Positions 12,401-24,800 of a stretch of DNA of 64,000 nucleotides are shown here, piece by piece; within the stretch, counting starts at the first letter, position 1, and each line of letters begins with the position of its first letter. Under the pieces are notes generated by a model. It worked only from the letters and a program-made list of their open reading frames with translations. It was not told the origin of the DNA and ran no database searches. The stretch lies in assembly GCA_029721435.1 (NCBI GenBank), contig CM056576.1, positions 117,231,166 through 117,295,165 of the forward strand. The letters run 5' to 3'. The translations under genes were made by a program, and so were the position numbers. Origin of the DNA: Gymnothorax reevesii (Eukaryota; Chordata; Actinopteri; Anguilliformes; Muraenidae).

Positions 12401-15400
12401 ATAATACTAAATCACTGTTCTGTCTTCGGCTTTAATTTGATTGTATTCTCCTGTTGTCAGTCCTTTCTTGCATTAATGCCATTTGATAAATTTGAAATCT
12501 TGAGGAGCTTTGCTTGTCGAGCTCAAAGATCCCACCTGAATTGTTCTGCTACTAAATGCATTGTTCCGAAAACTAATATAGTGCGTAGTTATAAGTAGTA
12601 GGGCTTCAGGATATGGCATTTTGTTTTCTTTTTCATAGCATTCAAATTTATTATACGGCATATTGTAATACAACGCAAACCATTATTATGCCTCTGCCCC
12701 ACACAGTACAGGGGAGGCATGCCGTTTTCCGGTCATTCATTTGTCCTTCTCACACACACTACAGGCCAAAAGTTCGGGGCCACCCTCAGATTTTTAAGAA
12801 TGACCATGACCCCAAACATTCTTCAAAGCTTTGCCAGAACTACCTTCTTTCAAAAGAGGAGCAGAATGTCTTAAGAACGATGATTTGGCCACCACAGTCT
12901 CCTGACCTTTCTCCTATTGAACTGGCATGGGATGAACTCGGTGGGCAGGTCCGGCGCTCCAACCCTAGCAACGAAAAACAGTTGTTCGAACACTTGAAAT
13001 CTGCATGGAAATCACTGCCAGCAGCATACTTCAAGAAACTGTTATATCGCACGCCAAGAATTTGTGACGCAGTGATCAAGGCTAAGGGTGGACTTCGATG
13101 AATCTGAATGTGAAGTTTGAGGCAAGTCTCACAAAAATGTCTTGTTCAGCCTGAATCCTTGCTGGAAACGTGACTGTTTGATGTATTGAAACTGTCTTGT
13201 CCCCTTAAATCACAATAAACTGAAATGAAATGCAGAACACAGTGTTTTGATTTGATTTTTTTAAATCTTAGGGTGGCCCCTTAACTTTTGGCCTGTAGTT
13301 TATCTTGTGTTCACGATATCCACTAAATGAGTGGAGGGATTTGGACCAAATCTGGCATGGTAACTCCCTGCAGAGGGTAGCTATACTGATTAGGTTTTAG
13401 AGGTCATAGGATCAAAGGTCAAGGTCACATAAGTTTAGCGGTACTCTGGGACCAAAAATCAACTTTAAGGGCGTATGAACTCACGGCAGGAGGCACAGCA
13501 ATCAAAACCTTGCGTTGACCTCTACCTTGTTTCTGCGAAGTTTGAAGATTCCTTCTGATATACCAGCATGTATCTCTCAAATACCTGCTATATGACGCTA
13601 GGGTGGACTGTTTTTGTTGAGTTACTTAGCAGCTGGAGTCTCTGTCCCGCTCTCTGTCGGAAAACTTTGACTTTCAGCCACAGTTATTTTTGCTGTAGCT
13701 GTTTTCATGATTATTAATGCCATTTTCCTCACCACTTTAAATAATTTTGCTGTTTTTGTGATCGATGCACCTGTAGTTTGGGCGCTATCCATCAGACCCC
13801 GAGGATCTTGGTTAGCATCCTCATCTTTTTTCCTTGAAAAGTGCTTATGGTTACTTCTTTAAAGTGGACTTGTGCTTCTAATTAACATTCAAATTGATAG
13901 GAATCACCTCTGTAGATGCTGTTGTAATTGTGGTTTACATACTTCAAAGTTAAACCATTTCTCAGTGATGCTTCCGATATTTTGTTCAACCCCTATATAA
14001 CATTGTTTTATCGTCCAGCCCTAATGATTGGGTGCCTCAGGTTGCTGCTACATAACCACCTCCTAGCTGCTTTTCAGACAGTTATCACTGAGCAGTGTGC
14101 ATCCCCTTTGTCATCATGAGATGTTCTGGAGTGCATTACAAGGCTTGTATTGTGGAAGTGACTTAATGAGTGAATCAGTATTTATGCTGACTTATTAGTG
14201 GTCGTTGTGTTGGTATACATAGTGTAGCAGTGTAATGAGAGTCTAGCCTTCGGTGGTTTTCAAAGCAAACACTTGGGGAACTTTTGGGGTTTTGTCCTAC
14301 CCTGGAGTCAGGGTACGTAATAAAAATGTATACCCATTTCGGTGAACTTTGTTTCTGATGCAACACCTATGGGAGAATATGAGTTTGACTTCTTGGTATT
14401 TCTCCAATAGTCATGAAATGTGTAACCTGTCAGCAGTTAAACAACCATTAACCATTCGTGTCGATTGTGGTCAGTCTCTGCCGTCACTCAAAAAAAGTTT
14501 TTACTGTCAAGTACGATGGTGGAGTGTTTCATGCCTCTTCTGTTTTTGATCTGTACAGATGACTCTTGTCTTCTTGGGGCTTTTATTTCTTCTGTGAAAA
14601 GGCCAAGTGAGAAAATAAAACCATGTCCAAGTTGTTATCCCACCATGGGCAGCGCACACATGGCCACAAGCCGCTCCCAATAGTGCAGCGTCCGCTAAAG
14701 ATTAATGAGCTGCGACTTTCGCATTTCTTCTCCCGCCAGTGAATCGTCGCCGTTACGAACTCACCTGTTAAAACTCGACCACTTTCTTTTTACCTTAAGG
14801 CACGGGCGTCAAACTCAACTCCTGGTGTGTATATCCCAAAAACACGGATGCTATCTGGCATAGTTGGAACCATTGGAACTATATGGTCAAACTCTGTTAG
14901 CTGCTAACGTAGTGGTTAGTTAGTAGTTAGCAACGTAGTTTGCAACCTTTTAGGAAATGCACCCTTGGACGGCTGCAGCGTTTGCTGGCTTTTATGGTCT
15001 TTTTTAAAAAATTGCAGCCAATCAATGCCTTCAAAACAAATTTGTGGATTTTTTTAGCCAATCGGTGCTTAGGATGAATCACATGTGCAAAAATGCACCC
15101 AAAACCAGAAGGCACTGTGGCCCTATAGGACTGCAGTTTGACATCCCCTGCCTGAAAGCTTCAGTCACGACTCTGAAACCAAGCAGGAAAAATGAACGCA
15201 TATGGGTTCGTATTTAGGAGTTTCTCCAAATATTAAACAGGTCTTACTGTGCCAGGGTTTCACTTACTTGCTTCTTTTTCATTTATCTGAGACTTTTCTT
15301 TGGACTTCCCTGAGGGACAGAACTCACAGCACATTCACATCAAGACGTATTAGATGTATGAGCCTTGTTTTGGAAAGTTGTTGTTTTTCTTTTAAACTGG

Positions 15401-16987
15401 TGTTCTGTAAAGCTTTGCCCATGGGTACTGTTTAGAACATGATCTGCGACTGGCCTGTTTTCAATCAATATTTGACCCTGGCTGGCTTAAATAAATGCAA
15501 ATGCTGTTTGGGAGTTAAGCAATCGACCAAATGAAATCAATCAACTTTAGATAGAGAAGATTGACAAGAAACCTCTTAATTTTCATTACTGTGATATCAT
15601 AAGAAAACATAATATTTTTAACCTTGACAGTTACCAAATTTTTGAAGATGCCTGTCTTGTTTTTAAAGTTTTAAATGGACTTGCCCCACCTCCGTTAAGT
15701 AATTTTATTCATAAAAAATGCAAAAATGCAATAACAACCAGAGCACAAACTAGGGGAGACTGCTATATGCCTCGGCGCAGAACTAAATTTAGTCAAGCGG
15801 TGGTGTCCGTCAGAGGTGCACAATCCTGGAACAATATACCAGTACATATCAGAAACTGTGACAGCTATGTAACCTTTAAAAAAGAGCTTAAACATTGGTT
15901 AAAATCATACCAGTTATGCATGCATGTATAATATCTGTATATTATCTGTTTATTCCTATGCCCGAACCCGGGGGCATCCCGTTCACTCCGAATTTTAACT
16001 ACAATATACATGGTTGTGTTAATTATTAATGTTGTGAATGTGTCTTGTGTGTAACAATACTGGTGTTCCCCCCCCCCCCCCCCGCCGTGTTATGTGCTTT
16101 TCTGTGAGGTGTTTTGTCATTTGGAAAACTTGTATGTTTTATTTTATTTATTTTTTTTTTGTGTGTGTAAGTGCCTGCCTTAGGACTGCGGATGAAATTT
16201 AGCTATTGTGCTAATTCCGGCATATTTACATTGACGCATCTTGCTGATATGTTGATTAATGTGCATTGTCCTAATTCAATAAACTCAATAAAAAAAAAAA
16301 AAAAAAAAAAAAAGATCATATATCTCTTTTCAAGTCATCGTTGAGAACAAATGTTAACAGTATGGTCCAAAAATAAAAAACAATAATAAATGAATAAATA
16401 TATCATAGATAAATAGACAGACAGACACCGACAGAACTTTTACGTGTATATTTTAAACTTCTTGGGATCTGGATCAGTTGAGGACTGTCATGGACTTTGT
16501 CCCAGCGGTGCTTTCCACAGATGATGTCTTTCTTTCTGCAAATTCTGATTGGGTTACTATCATGCCTGTGGATGTCAGTGGGGTTTGGTTTATGGTTATG
16601 ATCACAGACGTGCTGTGTCTGTGAATGCCTTTATGGACAGATGTGGCCCTCCCCGCGTGTTCGACAGGCTCCGCTGCCGCTGGCTCTCAAACCCCCTGCC
16701 TCCCCCGACCCATTCCCTACCCCAGCCTCCACTCGAGAGATGTGAACCAGCCAGAGGCCAGTCACAACAGCTGGCCAGGCTCGTGTTCTGGGACCCCCCA
16801 ATCCCCCCCCCACGCCAGGCCACGGCACGGCACGGCAGACCTGATGTTATAAGCACATTTCCAGGGCCTCCTTTGACAAATAGGTGTTTACGACGTTCCT
16901 GACAGCGCAATAGGAAACTGCTCTGGTGCTGCTGGTGAAAGAGGCCATGCCCGATTCCTGCCCAGTCACGACACTCGTGCACATGCA

Positions 16988-17042
<55 letters not shown>

Positions 17043-18833
17043 CTTTTCCCTGTTTGTCCGTCCACCCCCACAGACCCCTATGGTCAGTTTTTGGGACCCG
17101 GGGGGGAGGTCCCGCGCCTGTAAATCTGTCACAGGAGTCTGTGAGTGATGCAGCGCTGTAAAAGGAAAGCCACTATGGGTGGTTTTCCTTTCTCTCTTAA
17201 ATGGTTTCAAAAAAGGGGGGACGGTATCTGAGCTCTGGCACGCGGTCGATGCTTCCCGCTGTCCTTTTTCCTTATGCTAAAATGTTACCCTTGCTGATGA
17301 GGAAGCTTTACCCCTTTAATCTTCTGTGGGCTATTGCATGTACAGCACTGACTAAACGTTTGGAAAGGCTCCTCTCAAAGACTTTCTTCAGGCATAAAGA
17401 TATTTTCAGCGAATTTGTATACTGCACTTTTACGAAGTGAAGTATTGTTTAGCTTGTCAGCCTGAAGGGAACATAGAGTTCCTAGATGGAGAGAGTTGAG
17501 ACATGAAAGTTCCAGAAAACCTGGTCATGTGACATAACTCGATGGAGATTTAACGACTCCTTATCTGGCACCGTCTCAAAGTTAATAACTTCATGCATGC
17601 ATGACCTCAAACTTTTGATGCCAAGTATTCAAAATTTGTTAATATAACTGTTTGCTGTGCCCAGGAGTAGAGCAGTAGGCCAGAGAATGGCCCAAATTGT
17701 ACAGGTTCCCAGCTGATCCACCAAGAAAGAAAATATGGGCTGTTAAAATCCATTGTGAAAGATGGAAACCAACCTCGTCAATTCTTTTTTTGTGAGGCAA
17801 GTCCCTCCTCTCATCATTAATTTTGATCGGCGGTGGGTGGATGTTTTCATTCAGTTCCTGCAAAACTTACTTGATTAAATAAAAGCATTTCCGATAGTAT
17901 CTGTTGTATAATCTACGATGTTGCTTGGCAGTATTAGCTAGCTATATCAGAAAGATGACTACGACTTACATTTACAGTTACTAGCTAACTTAAGCTTTAA
18001 GATGCAGTTAAGCCACTTCCATGGTTTGTCCTCATTATTGTCTACATAAAATACCAGGCATTTACCTTGGCTAGCCAGGTACCACCTTAAAAGGTTAGTT
18101 CAGATTTTTACAAAGCTAACTACCATAGTCAACGTTCATCATTGTCATCATTACCTACGGTGGGTGATCTAAACACCTCCTGTTTAGCGAAGCAGGTGAG
18201 AGTAACGGCACAGAACCTATGCAATATACAGCTTTGGTCGGGAGCAAAATATATTTTTACCGCCAATTTAAGCACACCTAAAAGTCAGTAACAGCTTAAG
18301 TGTAAGCTATGTTAAGAAGATTTTCACCACTTTACAGTGTGATCAGACAAACCTGAACATAGCCAAGTTATACAGTTGAGAAAAACCTATGTTGCTTGCT
18401 AGCTAGTTAGCTAAGCTATTACTATTTGTTATGTGTATAGTGCTTCTAAAAGGTCTGTATAATGATTATGTAATAGATGTAAAATTACCATTAAAGAAAC
18501 TAAATAATTGCCAATGAAGGAAGTGAAAATCGAGTTGCACCCTTTAAGTTCCAAGAGTGCCATATGGCACTTGGGCGTGACTGCATTAAAATCCCAAGAG
18601 TGCCACATGGCTCTATCGACCTTGAGTGATTCACTCCAATAAAAATCATTGTTATATTTGTCCTAGTGCCTTCTACTTTGGCCAATAGGAGAGGACCTAA
18701 TGTTTGTTTTGACTCAAGAATAATGCCATGCACCCATACAACTTTCTTCAGTATTCAACGATCTAAATGATCATGTGGTATCACATACCACATTGGAGAC
18801 CTCGCGCAATTGGTAGACTGTTTTATTTATTTA

Positions 18834-18888
<55 letters not shown>

Positions 18889-21800
18889 TATAAAAGTGGT
18901 GGCTCGTGAACAGGCAACTGGGGAGGCTTAAAACAATCCCTTAGGTCATTCCATGTCAGATCATCAAATGGGTCTCACCCCACCACCTTCTCAATTTTGC
19001 TAATCTTTTGTTTGCAGCTGTAAAATTATTGATCGGTGTCAAATCTGAAATTTCAGCTCATTCGGACCAAAAATGAATTTTTGGTGAATTATTTTCCAAG
19101 GGTACCGTCCATCAGTTTTGTCAATTGACATTTTTCTTGTATTTAACATAGCATAACTTTTTTTAGTATTGCACCTATAGCTTTGAAACTTTGCATCTAA
19201 GCTAATGTTATACTGCTTAATCATAAAATGCAGTCCATTTTACTTTATCTTTCTTGGTTGTGGAACTTTGAGGACATCACAAGTGCCTTTTGTTCAGGCA
19301 GTTCCATATTTAGGTCCCCCAAGCACCCGCAATATAAACCCTAGCATAGGCACTCAGGAATTTTTTCCATTCATTTGTGTCTGCTGAATATTAATCAGGC
19401 TGAATTCACCATGAATGTATCACCAACTGCAGTCACTAGTTTGCCAAATGTGGGAAAAAACACTAAAATGCCACCTCTTCTAACCCCCATACCTCCAGGG
19501 GCACACCTTGGATTTTCTTGTTTTTTTTTTTTTGTTTTGTTTTTGTTTTTACTGATTCCTCTATTATAGTAGAAAGACCACTCCAAAAATTGTTGACGTG
19601 GTTTGACCAATAGAAATTTTGCAGATGTCTTTGAACAGGGGGGCATTTTAGCTTTTTTTCCCCACATTTGGCAAGGTACAGACTGCAGTTGGTGATGAGT
19701 TGATGGTGAATTCAGCCTGATTTATACTCAGCAGACACAAAGGAATGGAAAAAATGCCAGCAAGCCTATGGTAGGGTTTATTTTTGGGGTGCTTTGGGGA
19801 CCTAAACGTGGAACTGCGTGAACAAAAGGCACTTTTGGCGTCCTCATAGCTCCACAACCAAGACAGATAAAATAAAATGCACTGCATTTTCTTATTAAGC
19901 CGTATAACATTAGCTTAGATGCAAGGTTTCAAAGCTATTGGTCCAATAATAAAAAAGTTATGTCATCTTTAAATACCAGAAAAATGTCAATTTACAAAAA
20001 ACTGACGGACAGTACCCTCAGAAAATAATTCAGCAAAAATTCATTTTTGGTCCTAAACAGCTGAAATTTTGAGTTTGTTCATCACTAATGCACATTTATC
20101 CAATGTGAAAATATGGAAGCAATCTATGACTACATGGTGACAGATGTTTTGTAAGTCTGATGATTTGACATGGAATGACACCCTTAAAATTAATGATTCG
20201 TCTTGACCTGTTTTCAATCATTTAAATTACCATTAAAGAAACTCCGAAAACTCTCAACATTATCAGGTTTGGCCAGTTTTCATTTATAATGCATACATGT
20301 TAACTCTCACGCATTCAGTGTGAGCTTAAGAGGCATATTTACATTCCCCTGCTGTAGTCAGCAATTACTCAATCAACGCGTAGGCTTTAGAAGAGTTTCT
20401 CGTACGGAATTGAAGTCCTTGAGTAGGGAGGGGTTGGAAGCAATGTAACTGCGTAAAGACGTGTTTCGAATGATCTAATTTCACGAAACACATGCATTGT
20501 TTCCAACCGCTGAGTAAAGAAAAACGAGCATTAGAAATGAAAACTGGCCACATCTGATCATGTTGAGAGTTTTCAGAGTTCTCTATATTTCAAGACTTGT
20601 TATTGTCCAAATGAAGAGATATACAGTAAATTGCTAGCCATACATAATTTATTTTGTTTGTTTGTCCAGCCTATGGGATTTAGATGTAGCACCATAGCAT
20701 TACCCCTGGAACTTAAAGTTCTAGTTTCTGGTATCACATTGGGAGAGACTGCTTAAAGAATGCGTTTAAAGAGAGCAAAATGTATTACTCCACTCATGTT
20801 CATTGATTAGGTTTTTTGTTTGCGGTTTTCTCACGTCAGAACATTTAACCCCTAACATTTCTGCTAGTCAATACTATTGCTCACTGCTTTACTGTCTTTT
20901 TTTCTTTCAAAATTAATACAATTGAAAAAAAAAATCCTCAAAGCTATTTCGCGTAATGGCCTGGTCTTACATGATGAGTATAAAATGGCTCCTAATTTCT
21001 GATTGTCATAATTCTCTCTATTTAGGTACTGTAATTTAAGGGGACCCTTTTGAAGACCCCTTTATCGTTGAGCCGTTTAAGCTCATTAAAATTAGATGGC
21101 ATTCCTTTGTGACAGGAAATGAACACTTGGTGTCTCTGATTGGCCGGACCGTCTTTACGCCTTACTTCCAGGTAAAAGGACCAGCAATTAGCTGTCCTGT
21201 ATCACAGTCATGCCCGAACCTGTACCAATGTCAGAACATGGAAAGTCAGTGCCAATTGATTGTCATGCGACTGCAAAATAGCATTGATAGTGAGTTTCAA
21301 TTATTTCCATTTTACATGGGAGAGCTGGCCTGATCAGAAATATAATAATAGCTGTAGTTGTAACAGTTTATTTTCTACACAGTTTGTTCCCTCCTTAGAC
21401 ATCGCGGGGAAGACGTCTCCCTGATTAACAGTTTCTACCTTTGCCAGACATCCTGTGTGTCCTCAGTGGCCCTGCGGAGGATCTTCAAAGAGATTGTTTA
21501 TTATTATTGTCCGTTTTGTAGACATCCATATGGAGGCTGGATTACTTGACAATGCTTAGATGTTCTGATGTCTGTCCATTCGTGCAACGGTTGTTTACTG
21601 AAGCCAGCTGAGCCCAGCGTTCTAACATATTACTCAAGTGGCCCCACCTGGGAATTTGAACCTGCAACCTTCCAGTATCAAGCCCTTCACCATTTGATAT
21701 ACACTCTAAATTCAGTGTCAGGAACAAATTATTCTCAAAGGGCTCTTTTATGGAGCTCAAATTGAAATCATTTTGCTTTTATGTGTTCAGTTTTACTTCT

Positions 21801-24800
21801 GATTGAATAATGGCACAGATCTTTTTTTTTTTTGCGTTCTAATCTAAAACAATTTTTTTATTCTACCTCCTGGTCAGATATGCCTTGTGAAATACTGTTA
21901 GCATAACGATTGATGTCTTGCTTGGGGAAAAAGAGGAAAAAAAATTGGCTTGTTCCTTTAATTGTATGTATTGCAGGCTCCTCCTGGCAGTAGTCAGCAT
22001 TAGCATTTCCTTATATAAACAGCCTCTGAGATTTTGGTATTTAATTGAATTTGGCAGGTAACTCCGCTGTGTGCAGCTAATTTCCTTTTTTGCAGAGTAT
22101 ATATATCACTCTTTCTTCCTCTTTGCTCTCATGTTGAACCCAGACCATGACATGCCTACTTCCTAATGTCATGAGTGAAAAATACATCTGGTTAAAGCAT
22201 AAGCTTCACCAGTGATTTGTGAACCTTCACTGTTTAAGGTGTTATGTTGTCAACATGCTGCTTTATGGGACATCGTCATGTTGTCTTCTCTGGTCAACTT
22301 TGCTAGCTCAACCCAAAACCGGTTTATAGCCGTGTCCTCCACTGTCACAGACATTTCTATTCAGTACATTAGGACAGTCATGTGGTCTTTGCAAAATCAT
22401 GCACTGAAAATTTGTACCAGCCCACTAGCTGTTTTTCACATTGAGAACCCGTGTTGATCATTGTCTGTTTTGATTTATGATAGCTGCAATTGCTACATTT
22501 TCTGTCCCCATCAGGCATCCTCTCAATAATGATCAGATGTCAGATGATATTGAAGTTTTAAAAAGCTTTTCAAATGAATGTGGAGGTTCTTGGAGTATAG
22601 CAACTAGCAAACTACAATTGTACTCTTTTTCTTGTCGAGCAGGTTTAGGTCTTGTAAAATGCATCAATCATAGGGACTCGCTTAACAAAGTTGGCATTGC
22701 CATTCCTGAGTCCTTTCATACTTTCTGCTTTCGACTGAATTGCACTTGTACGCATTCTCATTAGACTTCAAGGCGAGTATGTCCCCTGTGAACTTAGCAG
22801 TCTTGCAGAGATGTCAGCTAGGCGTTCTGGGAATAGCCAGGCTCGTGTAGAAGCGGTATGCGAAGGAAACCACTCCATTACCTCGCCCTAGTAAACGTCC
22901 CTGTTTCAGCAGCCGCTCTCTATCCGCTGGGCCCATCTCTGCATTAAATGGATTAAGTTCCTTTTTTTTCGGCCCTTGAGGGAGACCCCACACTTTTCCC
23001 TGGGATCTGGGGGACCCCCAGTCGCTTTGTTGGTGGTTCGCTTCTCCGGGGCCACACTGTTTCAGACTCTAATTACAGGTCAATTATCGGCTTTGCCAGG
23101 TCCTACAGTGGCGGGCATATGGGACTCAGAGCCGCAAAAGTGGGACTGAAAGAGATATCATTTCATGTGGAGATCAGGGGGAGAGGGCCCTGAATGGGGG
23201 GAAAAGGGGGTTAGGGGGGATTTGGGGAGGTTCCCTTGAATGGGACAAGCCCTACAACAGTGTCCATGAAAAGGGCCCTCTGGGATAGGGGCCAGGGGAT
23301 TATGGGAATATTCATGACCAGATAAAGGGGTTGGCCATGAATTGATGTGTTGCGCAGCTCATCTTTTAGGTAAACAGGATCTAAATGGAGTTTAAATCCC
23401 GCTCTCCCTACGAGGCACGGGGAAGAGTGGACCGTGTCCATTCTCGCTGCAGCCGCAAATAGAGGTTTGTTTCGACTTTCGGCGCGCGGCTTTCCCTGCA
23501 TTCCTGTTCCTCGGAAAACAGATGGTTCGCTAGAAAAGATCCTTTTTTTCACTCACTCTCTCTTGTGTTATTAAAGCAGAGCTCCTGCTCAGATCTGTTG
23601 GTCCATTTTTCTATGCTCCTTCGTGCTTCATGCAGTATTTAAGTGCATTGCCTACTTTCTGCATTCTCTGCAACTGTTGAAAACAGCTGACCTGTTTTTT
23701 ACGCATCCTGACAAGTGCTTTACTTTTTTGTCTCACGCGACCACACCTTTGCTACTTAGAGATCTGTCAGCTAAGCAACTTGCGGTCGTATTATTTTCCA
23801 GATGGGACACAATAGTTCATAATAACCACTGTCTCTCAATGACTACTTCTGATAAGTCTTCATTTTGCTACTCCTGGTTGCCTGGATCCTATGCAACACA
23901 CACATTTATGATGGATGTCATGATGTGATCTTTACTGACCATGTAAGTGAGGAAGTCTCACTGTTTTAGAGGGGAAAAAAGTTAAATGAGGAAAAAAGTA
24001 ATCAAGTTCTAAACTTTAATGTCAAACAGGTAATTCTCTCGTCAGGCGTCATCCTTTCTCACCATTGCTCGTCACCAGTATTGACAATTACAGAATCCAG
24101 GCTCCATCTAATCCATCTAAAACTTAAAACATTTTCCAGAAATCTGGCAGGCTAGTAACCCTTTGCTGCTGTTCAGCGGCAATCTTCTGCTCTCTGCTTT
24201 GCTTTTTTGCCCTACAAAGCCTAAAGTGGGTATAATTCTCATTTAAAAAGTCATCTTTAAACACTGTCCTCCATTTTGTTTTATTAACCCATAGTTTATA
24301 AGCACTCTCTTTAGTTTAGGGACAATTTTGTCTGTTTTTTCAAGAAAGCTGAATATTGTTGAGGTACGGTTTGCAAGGCCCGTGCTTTAGCTGTCGTGGG
24401 TAATTTTTCTGTTCATCTATTAAAGTTCCGTATGGTTTGTGTAAAATTATGTTGGTCAAGATGCAAAAAAAAATTATGACTAGCGTAGCTCCGAAAAAGA
24501 TTTGGTTGTAGAGGCCCTATCGCTAGAGTGTGATTTTAATGACATGGAAATGCCATTCAGTTTAACATTTTACTCAAAGAACGGAGTTGAAAGACAGTCG
24601 AGTCTTGTTTGCCAACATCCCTATACGGCCATATTGGTAGTTTTCCATTTGTTTTGTGTGTGTGTCACATTGCATTGAAACAGTGCGTTCTAGTCTATGA
24701 GTGAAATGCCTGTCTGGCTGTTTGTCTCAGTTTGGTTCATCGATCGCAACGGCAGTTTTCCTTTTAAGCGGCAGCCAGCCCGCCTTGCAGCAGCTGCGGA

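Larger units (their letters stand above)
12685..13530. repeat. Fish interspersed repeat hosting a Tc1-like insertion
   Basis: The left part (CCTCTGCCCCACACAGTAC, GGGGAGGCATG) and the right part (CACGATATCCACTAAATGAG, GGTCAAGGTCACATAAG, GGCAGGAGGCA) match the texture of a common fish repeat family with AGGTCAAGGTCA-like words. A Tc1-like element splits it at a TA. The family name is not known to me. Confidence 0.45.
15550..16313 (+). mobile_element. 5'-truncated LINE (non-LTR retrotransposon) 3' end
   Basis: An open frame at 15560-15931 encodes the C-terminal tail of a LINE reverse transcriptase ORF. Typical phrases are [36 protein letters not shown] and [21 protein letters not shown] 3' UTR follows, then AATAAACTCAATAAA and a poly(A) run at 16289-16313, which sets orientation. 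It resembles L2/CR1/Rex-type fish LINEs, but the clade is uncertain. A stop just upstream (15548-15550) and the missing polymerase core show heavy 5' truncation. Confidence 0.8.

Noticed and set aside
16602..17210. Open frame of about 200 codons on the minus strand
   Set aside because: It crosses a (TC)n microsatellite that gives an Arg/Glu run, and the rest resembles no protein.
19205..19910. Paired open frames ([18 protein letters not shown] type) as a gene family
   Set aside because: They are the two mirror arms of the foldback element translated on opposite strands.
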